Shown here in pieces: positions 19,748-22,828 of a DNA stretch of 22,828 nt. The notes under the pieces are model-generated. The model had not been told where the DNA came from. It was given only the letters and a program-made list of their open reading frames with translations, and ran no database searches. Origin of the DNA: Protostelium mycophagum (Eukaryota > Evosea > Variosea > Protosteliida > Protosteliaceae); NCBI GenBank assembly GCA_002081555.1, contig MZNV01000645.1:1-22828 (forward strand), given 5' to 3'. How positions within the stretch are numbered: the stretch's first letter is position 1; the number at the start of each line of letters is the position of its first letter. The position numbers were made by a program, and so were the translations under genes.

Positions 19748-21277
19748 TTAAATTTCGCTCACGTTTAACAGGTCAGAAATGATCTCCATCTGGTTCTGAA
19801 GGGTGTTTTGTAACTGTTCTCTGGCTTGTTGTTCGTGTCTCAATTTTTCTTGCTCGTCTACAACTGATTTCGAAAGTGTTTCCACGGCGACCAACAGTTG
19901 TCTCATCTCTTGCGCGGTTACTACCTTCTCTTGTTGTACCACGATTTGTGCTGGAAATATTGAAACTCTGAAGAAATTTGCAAAGAATTACCTTTGGCTG
20001 GTGTTGCGTTTTTAGCTTCAACTTTGGCCTTGATCGTGCGTAAGTTTGACACGCCTGAACCGCTTGTTTTGGGTGGAATGTTCTCATCTACAACGAGTCA
20101 TTGTCTATTCTGACAGGCTGATGAAGTCATGTTGATGTCGTGTGTATTGCAACACTTTCATAACTTGACAAAGGTGGACGTGCGTACCTTCAAGCTTCTT
20201 TCTGGTAACCAGATTTTTTCGCTGTACAGTGATCTTTGGTGCTTCAGTCTGTTTCTTCTGGGCTATTTTTGGAGCGAGGGGTTTTCTGTGAAAATTCAAT
20301 GATGAGGTCTACAACAAGTTTGTGAAATGGTTATTTCACAACGCGTTTTTTGCAGAAACGTATTTAAAACAAAATTGAATGAGATTGTTCAACACCAAAG
20401 GACGACACAAACGTTCTCTTTGCCTCAAAAGCTTCAGATGTTTCTACCTATTTTCGATATTAATGACTTCAGCTTCTCTCTCAGCTTTCAGCTTTTCCTC
20501 GATCTCTCTGCCCAAATTTAAATTTTGAATAAATTTCATGATGTCAGGTTTCAGAAACTCTTCTGCATCATTTTCGGCGTGAAATTTCTGTGAAATTTCT
20601 GACTGTGAGCTGTCATCCTCTGGCATGGGTGTGCCCAACTGGTTCCATCAGATTGGATCTACAATGTTGTAGATGCGAAAAAATTACCAGGATGGGTTTA
20701 TGTCTCTGTTGTACTGGGGTGGTGTTGTCGATATTTTCTTGATTGTCGACAGAGGATGATCCGAAATAATTCTGCTTTTCAACCTCTGTACACACTCAAA
20801 AGTATTCCACTTGTCACAGAGAGGTAAAATTATGGGATATGAAAGCATTTTTTTACATTGCTCTTGTTATCATCACATTGTATGGACTACTCGCAGATCA
20901 TGAATGCCACATCTCATATTGATGAGAAAATGGTTTCGTACCAAGGATTTTTATGTTCATACCTGGCAGTTGAAAGGATCTCCTTCCAGTCGGTTTGATG
21001 TTCTTCAAATCATCCAATAGAAATGGAGGCTGGTATTCTTTGAAAAATTGTGTCTGCGCCTCCTATATCATTCAGTTTTACCTATGATGAGCAACTCGTC
21101 ACCTTTGGCTGTGGTCTTTGAAGAAATTGGCTGTGACTCTCTATATCTGATTCATCGTCATCATATTCTGCGTCAGGGAATTCTAACCTTGATTAACAAG
21201 AACACTTCCAGACAGAATAACGCACCTCTTCTGATTCGAACATCAGCTCTACCCAAATTCCTCGATGCAAAGCTCAT
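19748..21277 (-). CDS. Coiled-coil protein of unknown function, 8 exons
   Basis: Not recognised as a named family. Exons on the minus strand: 21277-21226, 21182-21103, 21062-20963, 20785-20688, 20638-20448, 20285-20188, 20087-19992, 19950-19748, giving 305 residues with all phases consistent. The start MSFASRNLGRADVRIRRE leads into an acidic stretch (EYDDDESDIESHS), then NQENIDNTTPVQQRH, a helical segment around FLKPDIMKFIQNLNLGREIE, a basic middle (KPLAPKIAQKK, RKNLVTRKK), DENIPPKTS, and a C-terminal coiled coil of about 60 residues (QEMRQLLVAVETLSKSVV onward) ending LLNVSEI. This layout resembles mitotic or centrosomal adaptors, and an E2F site lies about 250 nt upstream, but that role is inference. 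A good donor GTAAGT 48 nt before the AGAAAAATG start suggests a 5' UTR intron. A longer N terminus from an upstream ATG at about 21495 cannot be excluded. Confidence 0.72.
20088..20102 (-). other. Fused branch-point/3' splice motif (coiled-coil gene, intron 6)
   Basis: AATGACTCGTTGTAG ends a 100-nt intron, followed by exon AT. It is the acceptor that keeps the DENIPPKTS exon in frame. Confidence 0.65.
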
Positions 21278-21528
21278 TTTTCTCTGCAACAACTCTCTCT
21301 CGCTTAATTTGTGCACACCAAGATCACTTACGGTACTCTATACTCTTTTAATGTATGAATATGAGATTTGATCTCACATCCCACTCTCTTCTTCGAGGAG
21401 GTACTGATCTCGATCTTTTCCTCTTCTGTGTGTTATCTGTGTTGGATTCTCTCAGTGATATGCGATGCCTCTGAGAGATCGTCCCGAACATCAATCGAGT
21501 CCAGATCGAAACGACCAACAAATTCAAA

Positions 21529-21543
21529 TTTTGGCGGGAAAAA
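21529..21543 (-). promoter_or_regulatory. E2F site upstream of the coiled-coil gene
   Basis: TTTTGGCGGGAAAAA (plus strand) is nearly identical to the NCAPD3 promoter site and lies about 250 nt upstream of the coiled-coil ATG. Confidence 0.5.
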
Positions 21544-21629
21544 TCGGAATCACCCAAAGTTTATTCACCGCAAGTTGCCCTGTTTTACAACTGGCCTGCG
21601 CGTTGTGGTGGAAGTCAAATCTCGCGAAA

Positions 21630-21635
21630 TTTATT
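21630..21635 (-). terminator. Poly(A) signal of GALE
   Basis: AATAAA on minus begins 4 nt after the TGA stop at 21639-21641. Confidence 0.65.
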
Positions 21636-21638
21636 GAT

Positions 21639-22828
<1,190 letters not shown>

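Larger units (their letters stand above)
21278..21638. other. Gap between GALE and the coiled-coil gene
   Basis: 361 nt holding the GALE poly(A) signal, an E2F site and a probable 5' UTR intron of the coiled-coil gene (21284-21331). An open frame beginning MFGTISQRHR lies in it but cannot be joined in phase with the downstream exons without a 6-nt exon. Confidence 0.55.

Noticed and set aside
7400-21290. CAG acceptor-like sequences 1 to 7 nt upstream of several ATGs (NCAPD3, coiled-coil, Q/N/S-rich genes), as possible spliced-leader trans-splice sites
   Set aside because: For NCAPD3 and the coiled-coil gene a GT donor lies upstream within a short-intron distance, and SERINC and NFATC2IP-like lack such an acceptor. 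Ordinary 5' UTR introns are enough.
21288-21495. Upstream start MFGTISQRHR for the coiled-coil gene
   Set aside because: Joining it in frame to the MSFASRN exon needs a 6-nt micro-exon. A 5' UTR intron (donor GTAAGT, acceptor TTGTTGCAG) explains the region more simply.

Overview
The window is from a gene-dense eukaryotic nuclear genome. Every long gene is split into many exons, and the modal intron is only about 40 to 48 nt. With those introns removed, eight genes read through as intact proteins with consistent splice phase; a ninth (ornithine decarboxylase) enters at the left edge as a single terminal exon. The gene content (SERINC, NFATC2IP/Rad60-type SUMO-like protein, F-box/WD40, condensin II NCAPD3, a PSI-type single-pass membrane protein, a gelsolin-family protein, UDP-galactose 4-epimerase) suits an animal or a close relative. 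The compactness would fit an early-branching invertebrate such as a sponge, but the sequence alone does not fix the taxon. No tRNA, rRNA, CRISPR array, retroelement or intact transposon was seen.

Layout, left to right: 3' end of ornithine decarboxylase (+, 1-408); SERINC (-, 702-2642), convergent with it; NFATC2IP-like (+, 2937-4250), sharing a 294-nt divergent promoter with SERINC; F-box/WD40 protein (-, 4644-6014); a 1.4 kb non-coding stretch; NCAPD3 (+, 7415-13673, 28 exons); PSI-domain membrane protein (-, 13792-14995), whose end overlaps the NCAPD3 3' UTR; a C2-plus-gelsolin protein (-, 15467-17853); a Q/N/S-rich protein (-, 18127-19579); a coiled-coil protein (-, 19748-21277); and the 3' part of GALE (-, 21639 to the right edge). 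The last four lie head to tail on the minus strand with gaps of 168 to 361 nt.

E2F-type sites (TTTSSCGC) sit close upstream of the NFATC2IP-like, F-box/WD40, NCAPD3 and coiled-coil genes. This suggests that the chromosome-maintenance genes here share cell-cycle control, and that the unrecognised coiled-coil protein may belong with them.

The most unusual signals are in the introns. A class of 40-44 nt introns ends in a fused branch-point/acceptor motif close to TCTGAC-YCGTTGTAG. Its octamer GTTGTAGA/TCTACAAC also recurs in both orientations, mostly within introns. A palindrome, GAAATTTC, recurs in pairs and triplets in introns, and a GGCAAAGCC-centred hairpin recurs five times. None of these is explained by the encoded proteins. 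Other points of interest are a C2-gelsolin fusion, a recent exon+intron tandem duplication in NCAPD3, and an ornithine decarboxylase lacking the vertebrate C-terminal degradation tail.
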